64,000 nucleotides of DNA, from contig CAVXNR010000007.1 of NCBI GenBank assembly GCA_963763095.1, positions 1-64,000 on the forward strand, in the 5' to 3' direction. Both the position numbers and the translations under genes were made by a program. Each line of letters opens with the position of its first letter. The first letter of the stretch is position 1. The stretch comes from CAVUCH01 sp963763095 (lineage in GTDB: Bacteria; Acidobacteriota; Vicinamibacteria; Vicinamibacterales; JAENWD01). The notes beneath the pieces were generated by a model. It did no database searches. It saw only the letters and a program-made list of their open reading frames with translations, and was not told the DNA's origin. Positions 1 through 16,644 of the stretch are shown piece after piece.

Positions 1-428
1 GACCACCAGAGCAGCGCAATGAAGAGGCCCTGAAGGGCGACGCGCGGAACAATCGGCGTGGCGGGAGCGCCCCTGAGAGTGACGCCTGTCCGGGCGGCAT
101 GAATGTTCGCCGGGAGGACGGCGAGCATGAACACGATCAGGGCGGCGGCGGCGATTCGGCGCGTGCGCGGGAACAGCAGCCCCACCGCTCCAAGGATCTC
201 GCAAACGCCGGTGAACGTGACCATCAAACCCGGGTTCGGCACCGACGGCGGAACCATTGCGATCATGTCGGCGCGCATGCTGTTGAAGTGGGCTGCCGCG
301 GTGAAGCAGAGCATCACGGCCAGGCCGAGCCGGGTGCACGCGGCCCAATCCCGCAAAGGAGCCACACCCGCGTAGCCGAGCAGGCGGGCGAGCAGCACGA
401 CACCTGTCAGAACGATCAGCGGCGCCAT
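1..428 (-). CDS. DoxX-like membrane protein (partial, runs off the window)
   Basis: The first 142 residues can be read from an ATG at 428, and the 3' end lies outside the window. The protein begins MAPLIVLTGVVLLARL and shows four hydrophobic stretches, including one around AACTRLGLAVMLCFTAAAHF and one around FTGVCEILGAVGLLFP. This small four-helix layout with the GxxEILGAVGLL pattern resembles the DoxX/DoxD family of membrane proteins, whose biochemical role is poorly defined. The gene lies downstream of rpoC, behind a strong terminator, so it probably has its own promoter. An indel near 752 in rpoC makes the rpoC frame read without a stop into this gene; I treat that as an artefact. The family call is by eye. 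Confidence 0.6.
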   Translation of the reverse strand, partial: MAPLIVLTGVVLLARLLGYAGVAPLRDWAACTRLGLAVMLCFTAAAHFNSMRADMIAMVPPSVPNPGLMVTFTGVCEILGAVGLLFPRTRRIAAAALIVFMLAVLPANIHAARTGVTLRGAPATPIVPRVALQGLFIALLWW

Positions 429-488
429 GGCTGGTCCCCGATCCATGTCGGCTCGCGCACTGTGCGGCGCGCGGGCTCGCGAAGAAAC

Positions 489-522
489 GAAAAGGGCGGA
501 CCCGGAGGCGGCCGCCCTTTTC
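489..522 (-). terminator. Rho-independent terminator after rpoC
   Basis: GAAAAGGGCGG at 489-499 pairs with CCGCCCTTTTC at 512-522, leaving a 12-base loop. Read on the minus strand the stem ends in a run of T followed by GTTTC. It lies about 80 bases past the rpoC stop and before the DoxX-like gene. The sequence is near symmetrical, so it could stop transcription on either strand. Confidence 0.8.
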
Positions 523-571
523 TTCACTCGACGTCTGTCACCCGCGCAAGTCGGGCCGTGCGTTCGCGGGA

Positions 572-595
572 GCCGACCTGAAGGTCGGCCCCACA
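572..595. repeat. CTGAAG-core palindrome followed by CCCAC
   Basis: GCCGAC at 572-577 and GTCGGC at 584-589 flank CTGAAG, so the whole is a near-perfect palindrome with a central GA. It is followed by CCCAC. It sits just downstream of the rpoC stop. Related elements with different but self-complementary stems occur near 9880 and 56988, and an imperfect one at 16554. Confidence 0.6.
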
Positions 596-598
596 GCC

Positions 599-4796
<4,198 letters not shown>

Positions 4797-4807
4797 TGGT
4801 CCTCTGA

Positions 4808-4909
4808 TTCTGGTCGGCTAGAGGCTACGGGCTGCAGGCGATGGGCGGCGTCTGGCCTCAGGCCCGACCGGCCCGCAGCCTGCAGCCTCTCGCCTGCAGT
4901 CTGGTCTTC
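4808..4909. repeat. Heptad-arm dyad element in the rpoC-rpoB spacer
   Basis: This spacer is built from 7-bp words. The left arm reads GAGGCTA CGGGCTG CAGGCGA TGGGCGG. A central palindrome GTCTGGCCTCAGGCCCGAC follows at about 4850-4868. The right arm reads GCAGCCT GCAGCCT CTCGCCT GCAGTCT. The right arm is roughly the reverse complement of the left, so the whole could fold into one long hairpin. The same centre, differing by one base, recurs near 12882. Confidence 0.7.
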
Positions 4910-9247
<4,338 letters not shown>

Positions 9248-9277
9248 CTGGGAAAATGCGCTTGCCGGCTGAACCGT

Positions 9278-9371
9278 GGGGCGACCACGCCCCGGGTCAG
9301 GACTCGCTATGAGAAGGACGACGGTCGCTTGCCGCCCGTCCCGTGAGTGGCCGGCAACCAGCGCACGGGAC
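9278..9371 (-). promoter_or_regulatory. Inverted repeats in the rplL-rpoB spacer
   Basis: The 185-base rplL-rpoB gap holds two stems. GGGGCG at 9278-9283 pairs with CGCCCC at 9288-9293 around ACCA. GTCCCGTG at 9338-9345 pairs with CACGGGAC at 9364-9371. Neither is followed by a T run. In Escherichia coli the same gap holds an attenuator and a processing site that set the ratio of ribosomal protein to polymerase. A similar role here is inference from position only. Confidence 0.4.
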
Positions 9372-9432
9372 GAACCGGCTCGCGACGAAGGGTCATCAGG
9401 CCGGCCAGGGCGCTTCGGCCCCGACCCTCCCG

Positions 9433-9819
9433 CTACTTGATTTCGACTTTGGCGCCGACATCCTCGAACTTCTTCTTGATCGCCTCGGCCTCATCCTTCG
9501 GGATGCCTTCCTTGATGGCCTTCGGGGCGCTCTCGACGAGGTCCTTGGCTTCCTTGAGACCCAGGCTCGTGACTTCGCGGACCACCTTGATCACATTGAT
9601 CTTGGCGCTTCCAACCTCGGTCAGCGTCACGTTGAACTCGGTCTTCTCCTCGACGGGCGCTGCCGCGGCACCTCCGCCACCACCCGCCATCATCACCGGG
9701 GCCGCAGCCGCCGCTGACACGCCGAGCTCCTGCTCGAGGCGCTTGACGAGCTGCGAGAGCTCGAGCACCGTGATGCCCTTGACGTAATCGACCACCTGAT
9801 CCTGCGTGAGTTCCGCCAT
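9433..9819 (-). CDS. rplL: 50S ribosomal protein L7/L12
   Basis: The protein is 128 residues, normal for L7/L12. The N-terminal dimerisation domain MAELTQDQVVDYVKGITVLEL is followed by an Ala/Gly-rich hinge (about residues 35-55). The C-terminal factor-binding domain contains EVGSAKINVIKVVREVTSLG and ends in KKFEDVGAKVEIK. It forms the ribosomal stalk with L10 and recruits translation GTPases. It follows rplJ and precedes rpoB as in most bacteria. The frame is intact. Confidence 0.97.
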   Translation of the reverse strand: MAELTQDQVVDYVKGITVLELSQLVKRLEQELGVSAAAAAPVMMAGGGGGAAAAPVEEKTEFNVTLTEVGSAKINVIKVVREVTSLGLKEAKDLVESAPKAIKEGIPKDEAEAIKKKFEDVGAKVEIK

Positions 9820-9837
9820 CGTTCTCTCTCCTACCGA

Positions 9838-9902
9838 GTGGGGCAGGGCTTCAGCCCTGCGATTCAGCCCTGCACGGATGCAGCCCTGAAGGGCTGCCCC
9901 AC
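9838..9902. repeat. Double palindrome in the rplJ-rplL spacer
   Basis: GCAGGGCTTCAGCCCTGC at 9843-9860 and GCAGCCCTGAAGGGCTGC at 9880-9897 are each near-perfect palindromes with a CTTCAG/CTGAAG core. The pair is bounded by GTGGGG and CCCCAC. The outer halves are also complementary, so one large hairpin or two small ones could form. It fills almost the whole gap between rplJ and rplL, and so could affect how much L7/L12 is made relative to L10. Confidence 0.65.
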
Positions 9903-9909
9903 GTACCTC

Positions 9910-10437
9910 TTACGCTTCCGCCTTTTTCTTTTCGACTTCCGACAGCACCGTCAGCAAATCCCTCGGCACGGCGCTCAACACGCTGACGAACTGGACCATC
10001 GGGGCCTGCAGCAGGAAGAGCAGCTTCGCGAGGAGCTCGGGCTTTCCGGGCAGCGTCGCGAGGTCCGAGACTTCCGCGGCCGCGGCGGAGCGGCCCTGGA
10101 CGATCGCCGCCTTGATCTGCAGCGACGGCGCGCCCTTGGCGAACACCGTCAGCGCCTTGGCCAGGGCCACCGGGTCGTCGCCGGTGTACGCGATCGCCGT
10201 TGTCCCCGCGAAGTGCACGTCGAGCGGCTCGAACGCGGTGCCCTTGATCGCGCGCCGCGCCAGCGTGTTCTTCACGACGCGGTACGACGCTTTCACCATG
10301 CGCAGCTGTCGCCGCAGCTCGGTGACCTGCGGGACGTTCAGCCCCTTGTAGTCCACCAGGATGGCCGTCTCGACGCCCGTGAATGCCGAGGACAAGCCCT
10401 CTAACTGGGTTTCTTTTTCAGCTCTCGTGACTGCCAT
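9910..10437 (-). CDS. rplJ: 50S ribosomal protein L10
   Basis: This 175-residue protein begins MAVTRAEKETQLEGLSSAF and contains the typical L10 segment VDYKGLNVPQVTELRRQLR (about residues 28-46), then VVKNTLARRAI. L10 anchors L7/L12 dimers to 23S rRNA and in other bacteria represses its own operon. I see no clear L10 leader upstream, where a heptad-repeat spacer separates it from rplA. The frame is intact. Confidence 0.96.
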   Translation of the reverse strand: MAVTRAEKETQLEGLSSAFTGVETAILVDYKGLNVPQVTELRRQLRMVKASYRVVKNTLARRAIKGTAFEPLDVHFAGTTAIAYTGDDPVALAKALTVFAKGAPSLQIKAAIVQGRSAAAAEVSDLATLPGKPELLAKLLFLLQAPMVQFVSVLSAVPRDLLTVLSEVEKKKAEA

Positions 10438-10444
10438 TACTCTG

Positions 10445-10583
10445 CTTCCTGTCGTTCGCCGTTTACCGTCGACCGTTACCGCTTACCGTCGGCCGTCTAC
10501 CGTGGACCGTCGATCGTGGACCGTCAACGGTGACCGTAACGGTGACCGTAACGGTTAACGGTTAACGGTTAACGGTCAACGAA
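10445..10583. repeat. Heptad repeat spacer (ACCGT/AACGGTT words) between rplA and rplJ
   Basis: About 130 bases of the rplA-rplJ spacer are degenerate 7-bp words. The first half is mostly CGTNNAC (CGTCGAC, CGTCTAC, CGTGGAC). The second half holds complementary words, with GGTTAAC repeated three times and then GGTCAAC. The two halves are roughly reverse complements, so the region can fold back on itself. No ORF or promoter is evident inside it. Confidence 0.7.
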
Positions 10584-11276
10584 TTAGTGTTTGACCGTCT
10601 CAATGCTCGCCGTATCGATGCGCACACCGGGCCCCATCGTGGATGACACCGTGATGCTCTTCAGGTAGCGGCCCTTCGCGGCCGGAGGCTTCGCCTTCAC
10701 GACGCTGTCGACCAGCGCGTGCGCGTTCTCGAGCAGCCGCGACGCGTCGAACGAGGTCTTGCCCACCGGCGCGTGCACGATGCCGGTCTTGTCGACGCGG
10801 AACTCGACTTTACCTGCCTTGATCTCTCGCACGGCACGCGCAATGTCGGTCGTCACGGTGCCGGTCTTCGGGTTGGGCATCAGGCCCCGCGGGCCGAGCA
10901 CCTTGCCGAGACGGCCCACCGCACGCATCATGTCGGGCGTGGCGACAACCGCGTCGAACTCCATCCAGCCGCCCTGGATCTTTTCGACGATTTCTTCGCC
11001 CGCCACGTGGTCGGCGCCGGCTTCCTGCGCCTCGCGCTGCTTGTCCGCCCCGGCGATCACGAGCACGGTCTTGGTCGTGCCCAGACCGTGCGGCAGGACG
11101 ACCGTGCCGCGCACCATCTGGTCGGCGTGCTTGGGATCGACCCCAAGCCGCAGCGCCAACTCCACCGTCTCGTCGAAGCGGGTGAACTTGACCTTCTGCA
11201 CCAGCGGAATGGCTTCATCGAGGGTGTAAGGCCGGTCCTGCACCTGGGCCTTCGCTGCGTCGAACTTCTTTCCCAT
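10584..11276 (-). CDS. rplA: 50S ribosomal protein L1
   Basis: At 230 residues it is standard length for L1. It opens MGKKFDAAKAQVQDRPYTLDE. It contains the L1 signature regions FDETVELALRLGVDPKHADQ, GRLGKVLGPRGLMPNPKTGTV and SSTMGPGVRIDTASI. L1 binds 23S rRNA at the E-site stalk and in other bacteria represses the L11 operon. It follows rplK after a repeat-rich spacer. The frame is intact. Confidence 0.97.
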   Translation of the reverse strand: MGKKFDAAKAQVQDRPYTLDEAIPLVQKVKFTRFDETVELALRLGVDPKHADQMVRGTVVLPHGLGTTKTVLVIAGADKQREAQEAGADHVAGEEIVEKIQGGWMEFDAVVATPDMMRAVGRLGKVLGPRGLMPNPKTGTVTTDIARAVREIKAGKVEFRVDKTGIVHAPVGKTSFDASRLLENAHALVDSVVKAKPPAAKGRYLKSITVSSTMGPGVRIDTASIETVKH

Positions 11277-11354
11277 CTTCCCTGGCTTTCCTCAGCCTCC
11301 CACGCCGGTGGCGGTGGTCACGATGTACCCGACGGGCTGAGCATCGTGCGAATC

Positions 11355-11440
11355 GCTTAACGGCTGAGGGCTAAAGGCCGAAGGCAAAGGGCAGCAAGCC
11401 GTAGCCGTTGCCCTTTGGCGCCTGCAGCCCTGCAGCCTAC
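11355..11440. repeat. Heptad repeat spacer between rplK and rplA
   Basis: Words of seven run CGGCTGA GGGCTAA AGGCCGA AGGCAAA GGGCAGC AAGCCGT. Complementary words GCCCTTTGGCGCCTGCAGCCCTGC follow. GGGCAGC..GCCCTT and GGCTGAGG..CCCTGCAGCC give a foldback structure. The last bases overlap the rplK stop. Confidence 0.6.
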
Positions 11441-11862
11441 TGAATGACATCCAACCCCATCGACCGCGCGGTTCCGGCTACTGTCTTGACCGCCGACTCG
11501 AGGCTGTCGCAGTTCAGGTCGGGCATCTTCAACTTCGCGATCTCCTCCACCTGCTTGGCGGTCACGGTGCCGACCTTGTTCTTGTTCGGCTCGGCCGACC
11601 CCTTCGCGATGTTCGCGGCGCGCTTCAGCAGCACGGGCGCGGGCGGGGTCTTCGTGATGAAAGTGTAGGACCGGTCTGCGAACACGGTGACCACGACGGG
11701 GATGATCAGGCCTTCCTGCGCCGCGGTCCTCGAGTTGAAGTTCTTGCAGAAGTCCATGATGTTCACGCCGTGCGGTCCGAGCGCGGTGCCCACCGGCGGA
11801 GCGGGCGTTGCTTTGCCCGCAGGAATCTGCAGCTTCACCATCGCCTGAACTTTTTTGGCCAT
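11437..11862 (-). CDS. rplK: 50S ribosomal protein L11
   Basis: The protein is 141 residues. It contains the highly conserved N-terminal block VKLQIPAGKATPAPPVGTAL, then HGVNIMDFCKNFN, and ends with DLNCDSLESAVKTVAGTARSMG. L11 binds the GTPase-associated centre of 23S rRNA. It sits between nusG and rplA, the standard position. The start is MAKKVQAMVKLQ at 11862. The frame is intact. Confidence 0.97.
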   Translation of the reverse strand: MAKKVQAMVKLQIPAGKATPAPPVGTALGPHGVNIMDFCKNFNSRTAAQEGLIIPVVVTVFADRSYTFITKTPPAPVLLKRAANIAKGSAEPNKNKVGTVTAKQVEEIAKLKMPDLNCDSLESAVKTVAGTARSMGLDVIQ

Positions 11863-11865
11863 AAG

Positions 11866-11998
11866 CTTTCCCGGGCCGTCTGTAGTCGACGGCCGTTTCG
11901 GCTCCCGGCTACCGGCTCCAGGCTCCCGGCCCTGTCGGCTCTTGGCGGAAGCCCAACGCGGCCCGGAGGCTGGAGCCCGGAGTCTGGAGCCGAGTCGA
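11866..11998. repeat. Heptad-arm dyad element between nusG and rplK
   Basis: The left arm is CGGCTCC CGGCTAC CGGCTCC AGGCTCC CGG. The centre is GTCGGCTCTTGGCGGAAGCCCAAC (about 11935-11958). The right arm is GGAGGCT GGAGCCC GGAGTCT GGAGCCG. The arms are complementary in bulk, and the period is 7 bp on both sides. The layout matches the elements at 4808, 12831, 13014 and 13274, but with different words. Confidence 0.7.
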
Positions 11999-12544
11999 TC
12001 AAATCTTCTCCACCTGCAAGAAATCCAGCTCCACCGGCGTGGCCCGTCCGAAGATCGTCACCATCACCTTGAGCGTGTTCTTGTCCATGTTCACTTCGTC
12101 GACCACGCCGTTGAAGCTGGTGAACGGGCCCTCGTTGATGCGGACCTGATCGCCCTTCTCGAAGGTGTACTTCGGCTTCGGCTTCTCCGCCGCCGTCTTC
12201 ACCTGCTCGAGAATCTGATCGACTTCTTCCTTCGTGAGCGGTGTGGGCCGCACGCCCGCGCCGACGAACCCGGTGACCTTCGGCGTGTTCTTGACCACGT
12301 GCCAGGCGTGGTCGGTCATGTTCATCTCGACCAGGATGTACCCGGGGAAGAAGCGCTTCGGCGTGACCACCTTGCGCCCCGCGCGCATCTCCACCACGTC
12401 TTCGGTCGGTATCAGGATCTCGCCGATGTCTTCCTGCAGACCGTACGCCTGCACACGCTGCCCCAGTGACTCGGCGACCTTTTTCTCGAAGCCCGAGTAG
12501 GTGTGCACGATGTACCAATGCTTCGTCGTCGCGACGTCCGTCAT
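11999..12544 (-). CDS. nusG: Transcription termination/antitermination factor NusG
   Basis: The start is MTDVATTKHWYIVHTYSGFE at 12544, chosen because the ATG overlaps the secE stop as ATGA and the NGN domain begins with the usual WYIVHTYSG. This gives 181 residues. The N-terminal NGN domain includes FFPGYILVEMNMT. The C-terminal KOW domain contains FEKGDQVRINEGPF and ends VELDFLQVEKI. NusG links RNA polymerase to Rho and to the ribosome. The frame is intact. Confidence 0.96.
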   Translation of the reverse strand: MTDVATTKHWYIVHTYSGFEKKVAESLGQRVQAYGLQEDIGEILIPTEDVVEMRAGRKVVTPKRFFPGYILVEMNMTDHAWHVVKNTPKVTGFVGAGVRPTPLTKEEVDQILEQVKTAAEKPKPKYTFEKGDQVRINEGPFTSFNGVVDEVNMDKNTLKVMVTIFGRATPVELDFLQVEKI

Positions 12545-12816
12545 GCCGCCCCACCGAACTGCTTGAAGATCCACTGCACGCCGTGGCTGAGGAGCATGTC
12601 GACGCCCCACAGGTACACGCCGAAGAACACCGACACGAGGATCACGACGACCGTCGTGGCATAGACCTCTTTCTTCGAGGGCCACGACACCCGCTTCAGC
12701 TCGTTGCGCACCTCGGTGAGGAAGGTCCGCGAGTTGGTCCACCACTCAACCGGGCGGCTGAGCATCCCGCCTTCGCTCGAAGGCCGGTTCACGTTGTCGA
12801 TCGCGCTGGTCTTCAC
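12541..12816 (-). CDS. secE: Preprotein translocase subunit SecE
   Basis: The protein is 91 residues with one C-terminal membrane segment, TTVVVILVSVFFGVYLWGVD, preceded by the conserved amphipathic stretch EVRNELKRVSWPSKKEV. It is the single-span type of SecE that clamps SecY. The N-terminal 25 residues are polar. Its TGA overlaps the nusG ATG, so the two are translationally coupled. The frame is intact. Confidence 0.95.
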   Translation of the reverse strand: MKTSAIDNVNRPSSEGGMLSRPVEWWTNSRTFLTEVRNELKRVSWPSKKEVYATTVVVILVSVFFGVYLWGVDMLLSHGVQWIFKQFGGAA

Positions 12817-12830
12817 GATGTTCCTCGATG

Positions 12831-12931
12831 CTCGCCAGGCTGCAGGCTACAGACTGAAGCCTGCAGGCCCGGTCTGGCCTGAGGCCCGACGCCGCCTGCC
12901 GCCTGAAGTCTGCGGCCTGTCGCCTGTTTCA
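12831..12931. repeat. Heptad-arm dyad element between tRNA-Trp and secE
   Basis: The left arm reads CAGGCTG CAGGCTA CAGACTG AAGCCTG. The centre is GTCTGGCCTGAGGCCCGAC (about 12882-12900), and the right arm is CGCCTGC CGCCTGA AGTCTGC GGCCTGT CGCCTGT. The centre differs by one base from that at 4850-4868. It lies in the 116-base gap between tRNA-Trp and secE. Confidence 0.7.
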
Positions 12932-12932
12932 C

Positions 12933-13008
12933 TGGCAGGCCAAGAGGGAATCGAACCCCCAACCCCCGGTTTTGGAGACCGGTGCTCTACCAATTGAGCT
13001 ATTGGCCT
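12933..13008 (-). tRNA. tRNA-Trp (CCA)
   Basis: On the minus strand the sequence from 13008 folds as a full cloverleaf with acceptor stem AGGCCAA/TTGGCCT, T loop GGTTCGATTCC and anticodon loop CTCCAAA. The anticodon is CCA. The 3' CCA is encoded (12933-12935). It lies between rpmG and secE and is probably processed from their joint transcript. Confidence 0.95.
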
Positions 13009-13013
13009 TCAAA

Positions 13014-13112
13014 ACGCGGGCTGCGGGCTGCGGGCTCCAGGCTGCAGGCACGCGTCGGGCTCTGGAGCCAGACGCAGCCTGGAGCCTGCAGCCTGCAGCC
13101 TGCAGCCTGATT
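13014..13112. repeat. Heptad-arm dyad element between rpmG and tRNA-Trp
   Basis: The left arm is CGGGCTG CGGGCTG CGGGCTC CAGGCTG. The centre is GTCGGGCTCTGGAGCCAGAC (about 13052-13071). The right arm is AGCCTGG AGCCTGC AGCCTGC AGCCTGC AGCCTG. The arms are near-exact reverse complements over about 30 bases, making this one of the cleanest copies. Confidence 0.75.
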
Positions 13113-13114
13113 AC

Positions 13115-13264
13115 TTACTTCGACTCCCGATGCCCGACGTGCTTGCGGCAGAACCGGCAATACTTGCTGAACTCCAGCCGATCGGTCGTCTTCTTCTTGT
13201 TCTTCGTCGTGCTGTAGTTGCGGCGCTTGCACACCGTGCAGGCGAGCGTGACGATGTCTCTCAT
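13115..13264 (-). CDS. rpmG: 50S ribosomal protein L33
   Basis: This small gene runs from ATG 13264 to TAA at 13115-13117 and encodes 49 residues. The protein opens MRDIVTLACTVCKRRNYSTTK and has two CxxC pairs (CTVC, CRFC), so it is the zinc-binding form of L33. It ends in HVGHRESK. In many bacteria rpmG precedes secE, as here apart from the intervening tRNA-Trp. Confidence 0.95.
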   Translation of the reverse strand: MRDIVTLACTVCKRRNYSTTKNKKKTTDRLEFSKYCRFCRKHVGHRESK

Positions 13265-13273
13265 ACGTGAACC

Positions 13274-13364
13274 TTCGCCAGGCTGCAGGCTGCAGGCTAC
13301 AGGCCTAGTCGGGCTCCGGAGCCTGACGCGCCTGCAGGCTGCAGCCTGTCGCCTGCCGCCTGCT
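13274..13364. repeat. Heptad-arm dyad element between tuf and rpmG
   Basis: The left arm is CAGGCTG CAGGCTG CAGGCTA CAGGC. The centre is GTCGGGCTCCGGAGCCTGAC (about 13307-13326), with a perfect inner palindrome GGCTCCGGAGCC. The right arm is built of GCCTGCAGGCTGCAGCCTG and CGCCTGC words. It ends at the tuf stop. Confidence 0.75.
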
Positions 13365-14564
<1,200 letters not shown>

Positions 14565-14744
14565 GATGTTGTGCGCTCGCTCGTGAAAAATGTGTGCGCT
14601 CGACCCGCCTTCGCGCTCACGCGCCCCGGCGAGACGAGCCCGCGTTGCCGGACACCCTTATCTGCCGCTCGCCTGTCTGCTGCTCGCCCCGCCGTGCCGA
14701 CGGGCTGCCAGCACGAAGCTCACCGAGCAGCCAACCGCTGGCCG

Positions 14745-14773
14745 CCAGCGAAGCTCCGACCGAGCGAGGCTGG
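14745..14773 (-). repeat. Hairpin of the tRNA-3' type, between tRNA-Thr(GGT) and tuf
   Basis: On the plus strand this reads CCAGCGAAGCTC, five bases, then GAGCGAGGCTGG. It resembles the hairpins that begin on the CCA of three tRNAs further upstream in the transcript, but is not itself joined to a tRNA. It may be a relic or a spacer copy. Confidence 0.5.
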
Positions 14774-14800
14774 CCTGCCAGCTGAACCTGACCGCGCCTA

Positions 14801-14829
14801 CCAGCTCGGCTCGCGGAGCGAGCGAAGGC

Positions 14830-14832
<3 letters not shown>
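14801..14832 (-). repeat. Hairpin beginning on the CCA end of tRNA-Thr(GGT)
   Basis: In transcript sense it reads CCAGCCTTCGCTCGC, TCC, GCGAGCCGAGCTGG. The stem pairs CCAGC with GCTGG and GCTCGC with GCGAGC around small internal loops. The first three bases are the encoded CCA of the tRNA, so a folded stem would sequester the mature 3' end. See the matching copies at 15015 and 15318. Confidence 0.6.
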
Positions 14833-14905
<73 letters not shown>

Positions 14906-15014
14906 CTTCGCGCTTCGCGCTACGGCCGACAGGTCGGCCACAGCAAGTCACTCGACTTCAGCCGTCCGACGGCCTGCCAACCGAAGCTCACTCGACTTCA
15001 GCGCCAGTGGCTCG

Positions 15015-15054
15015 CCAACCGAAGCTCACGCGCATTCACGGGAGCGAAGGTTGG
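15015..15054 (-). repeat. Hairpin beginning on the CCA end of tRNA-Gly
   Basis: In transcript sense it reads CCAACCTTCGCTC, 14 bases, then GAGCTTCGGTTGG. CCAACC pairs with GGTTGG and GCTC with GAGC, with a TTC/TTC internal loop. The pairs differ from those of the tRNA-Tyr copy (CCAGCC/GGCTGG) but remain complementary, which argues for a conserved RNA structure. Confidence 0.6.
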
Positions 15055-15126
15055 AGCGGGAGACGGGGATCGAACCCGCGACCAACAGCTTGGAAGGCTG
15101 TGACTCTACCACTGAGTTACTCCCGC
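15052..15126 (-). tRNA. tRNA-Gly (TCC)
   Basis: The acceptor stem is GCGGGAG/CTCCCGC. The anticodon stem ACAGC/GCTGT encloses CTTCCAA, so the anticodon is TCC. CCA is encoded. It corresponds in position to glyT of Escherichia coli. Confidence 0.95.
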
Positions 15127-15317
15127 CTTCGTGCTCGCCGCCACCGGTTTCTCGCACTTCGGCGAGGCAAGCCCGCTTCTCGTCTGCCTCGCCGACTCCG
15201 GCGCCGCAAGCCGCCTCTCCAATCCGGCGAGGCCAGCCCGCTTTTCTCGTCCGCTGAGCTCGTGCACGGCCCTGCTCCGGCCGGCTCTCCCTGTCTGAAC
15301 TCGCTTCTGACCGGCTG

Positions 15318-15350
15318 CCAGCCGAAGCTCGCGATGCGAGCGAAGGCTGG
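15318..15350 (-). repeat. Hairpin beginning on the CCA end of tRNA-Tyr
   Basis: In transcript sense: CCAGCCTTCGCTCGC, ATC, GCGAGCTTCGGCTGG. CCAGCC pairs with GGCTGG and GCTCGC with GCGAGC, separated by a symmetrical TTC/TTC internal loop. It is the most regular copy of this family. The opening CCA is the tRNA 3' end. Confidence 0.65.
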
Positions 15351-15434
15351 TGGCGAGGGGAGGATTCGAACCTCCGAAGCCGCTAGGGCGACAGATTTAC
15401 AGTCTGCTGCGTTTGACCGCTCCGCAACCTCGCC
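15348..15434 (-). tRNA. tRNA-Tyr (GTA)
   Basis: This class II tRNA of 87 bases has acceptor stem GGCGAGG/CCTCGCC, anticodon loop CTGTAAA with anticodon GTA, and a long variable arm. CCA is encoded. It matches tyrU of Escherichia coli in position. Confidence 0.95.
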
Positions 15435-15561
15435 AGCTCTCGTCGAGCGCCGCCGCGACGCGGCAGACACGTTCCTCCGTCCACGAGTACCAGGACGTTC
15501 AGTTGTTCATGGGAACCGGCTGTCTCGGCGCTTACCTGCAGAATCCCGAACCCGCTCAGAC

Positions 15562-15638
15562 TGGAGCTGGCGGAGGGATTTGAACCCCCGACCGGCTGAT
15601 TACAAATCAGCTGCTCTACCGGGCTGAGCTACGCCAGC
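15562..15638 (-). tRNA. tRNA-Thr (TGT)
   Basis: The acceptor stem is GCTGGCG/CGCCAGC. The anticodon stem GCTGA/TCAGC encloses TTTGTAA, so the anticodon is TGT. CCA is encoded at 15562-15564. It is the first tRNA of the cluster and matches thrU of Escherichia coli. It lacks the CCA-linked hairpin seen on the next three tRNAs. Confidence 0.95.
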
Positions 15639-15759
15639 CGTGACAAAGAGTGAAGTCTAGCACGTATTGTGCCAGCCCGCCAACCCCCTCGGTCCGCCCG
15701 CACAAGCCAGCCCCACCCTCGGCCGGCTCTCCCGGACGCGGACGAACCACTTATTTTAC

Positions 15760-16512
15760 TCAGTTCGGAAAATTGTGCAAATGGGCAGGGGCCACGGGCA
15801 CGATTCTTCGCTGTCGCCCCGCTTCGAAGAGGACCACGCCGGCAGCCACCGATACATTCAGGCTCTCGACGTGGCCCGCCATCGGAATCGAGACCGTCAG
15901 GTCGCACCGTTCGCGCACGAGGCGTCGCAAGCCGACACCTTCGGCGCCCAGGACGATGGCGGTCGGCAGCGTCAGGTCCACGGTGTCGTAGGTCTGCGGC
16001 GCGTCGCCCGCGAGACCGACGGTCCACACGTTCAACGCCTTCAGCTCCTCGAGCGTGCGCGCGATGTTCACGACCTCCGCCACCCGCACCCACGCCACCG
16101 CACCTGCGGACGCCTTCGCCGCCGCAGCATCGAGCGGAGCCGCGCGCCGCGATTGCCGCACGACGCCGTCGCCGCCGACCGCATCCACGGTGCGGAGGAT
16201 CGCGCCGAGGTTATGCGGGTCCTCTATCCCGTCGAGCACCACGATGAGCGGGGCGGCGCTCGCGCTGAAGACCAGGTCCTCCACGCTGCACGGCTCGGGA
16301 TCGCGCACTTCGGCCACGATTCCCTGGTGCACGCCGCCGCGGGCATCGCGATCGAGGGCTGCGGGATCCACACGCTCGACGCGAACGCCCCGCTCACGCG
16401 CGCGGTCGAGCACCGCACGCATGCGGTCGTCGGCGCGGCTGCTCACGCGCACCACGCGAACGCGCCCGGCGCGCAGCGCCTCCAGCACGGGGTTCAACCC
16501 GAAGATCAGCAT
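15760..16512 (-). CDS. rlmB: 23S rRNA (guanosine-2'-O-)-methyltransferase RlmB
   Basis: This SpoU-class (SPOUT) methyltransferase has 250 residues from ATG 16512 (MLIFGLNPVLEALRAGRVR). I prefer this start to one further upstream because the N-terminal substrate-binding domain begins here. The knot domain contains IVVLDGIEDPHNLGAILRT, then VLGAEGVGLRRLVRERCD and VSIPMAGHVESLNVSVAAGV, the three SPOUT motifs. RlmB methylates G2251 of 23S rRNA in Escherichia coli. It lies between gltX and the tRNA cluster, as in Bacillus. The frame is intact. Confidence 0.92.
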   Translation of the reverse strand: MLIFGLNPVLEALRAGRVRVVRVSSRADDRMRAVLDRARERGVRVERVDPAALDRDARGGVHQGIVAEVRDPEPCSVEDLVFSASAAPLIVVLDGIEDPHNLGAILRTVDAVGGDGVVRQSRRAAPLDAAAAKASAGAVAWVRVAEVVNIARTLEELKALNVWTVGLAGDAPQTYDTVDLTLPTAIVLGAEGVGLRRLVRERCDLTVSIPMAGHVESLNVSVAAGVVLFEAGRQRRIVPVAPAHLHNFPN

Positions 16513-16553
16513 GGATGACGTGCCCGATGGCTTGCGTTCACCGCTGTGCGGGT

Positions 16554-16577
16554 GCGCCGGAACTGAGGTGCCGGCGC
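16554..16577. repeat. Imperfect CTGAAG-type palindrome in the gltX-rlmB spacer
   Basis: GCGCCGG at 16554-16560 pairs with CCGGCGC at 16571-16577 around AACTGAGGTG, and CAC follows. It resembles the perfect copy at 56988-57007 (GCCGGAACT GA AGTTCCGGC), with the right inner arm changed. Confidence 0.5.
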
Positions 16578-16644
16578 CACATCGGCGATGCGGTGCTGCC
16601 CGTCCAGACACGGGTTGCACGTTCGGCGTTCTCACATCCATCGA

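Noticed and set aside
10445..10583. CRISPR array
   Set aside because: The repeat unit is only 7 bp, degenerate and without unique spacers; no cas genes are present.
9820..10583. A canonical L10 or L1 leader structure
   Set aside because: The spacers consist of repeats and palindromes; I could not find the conserved leader features.
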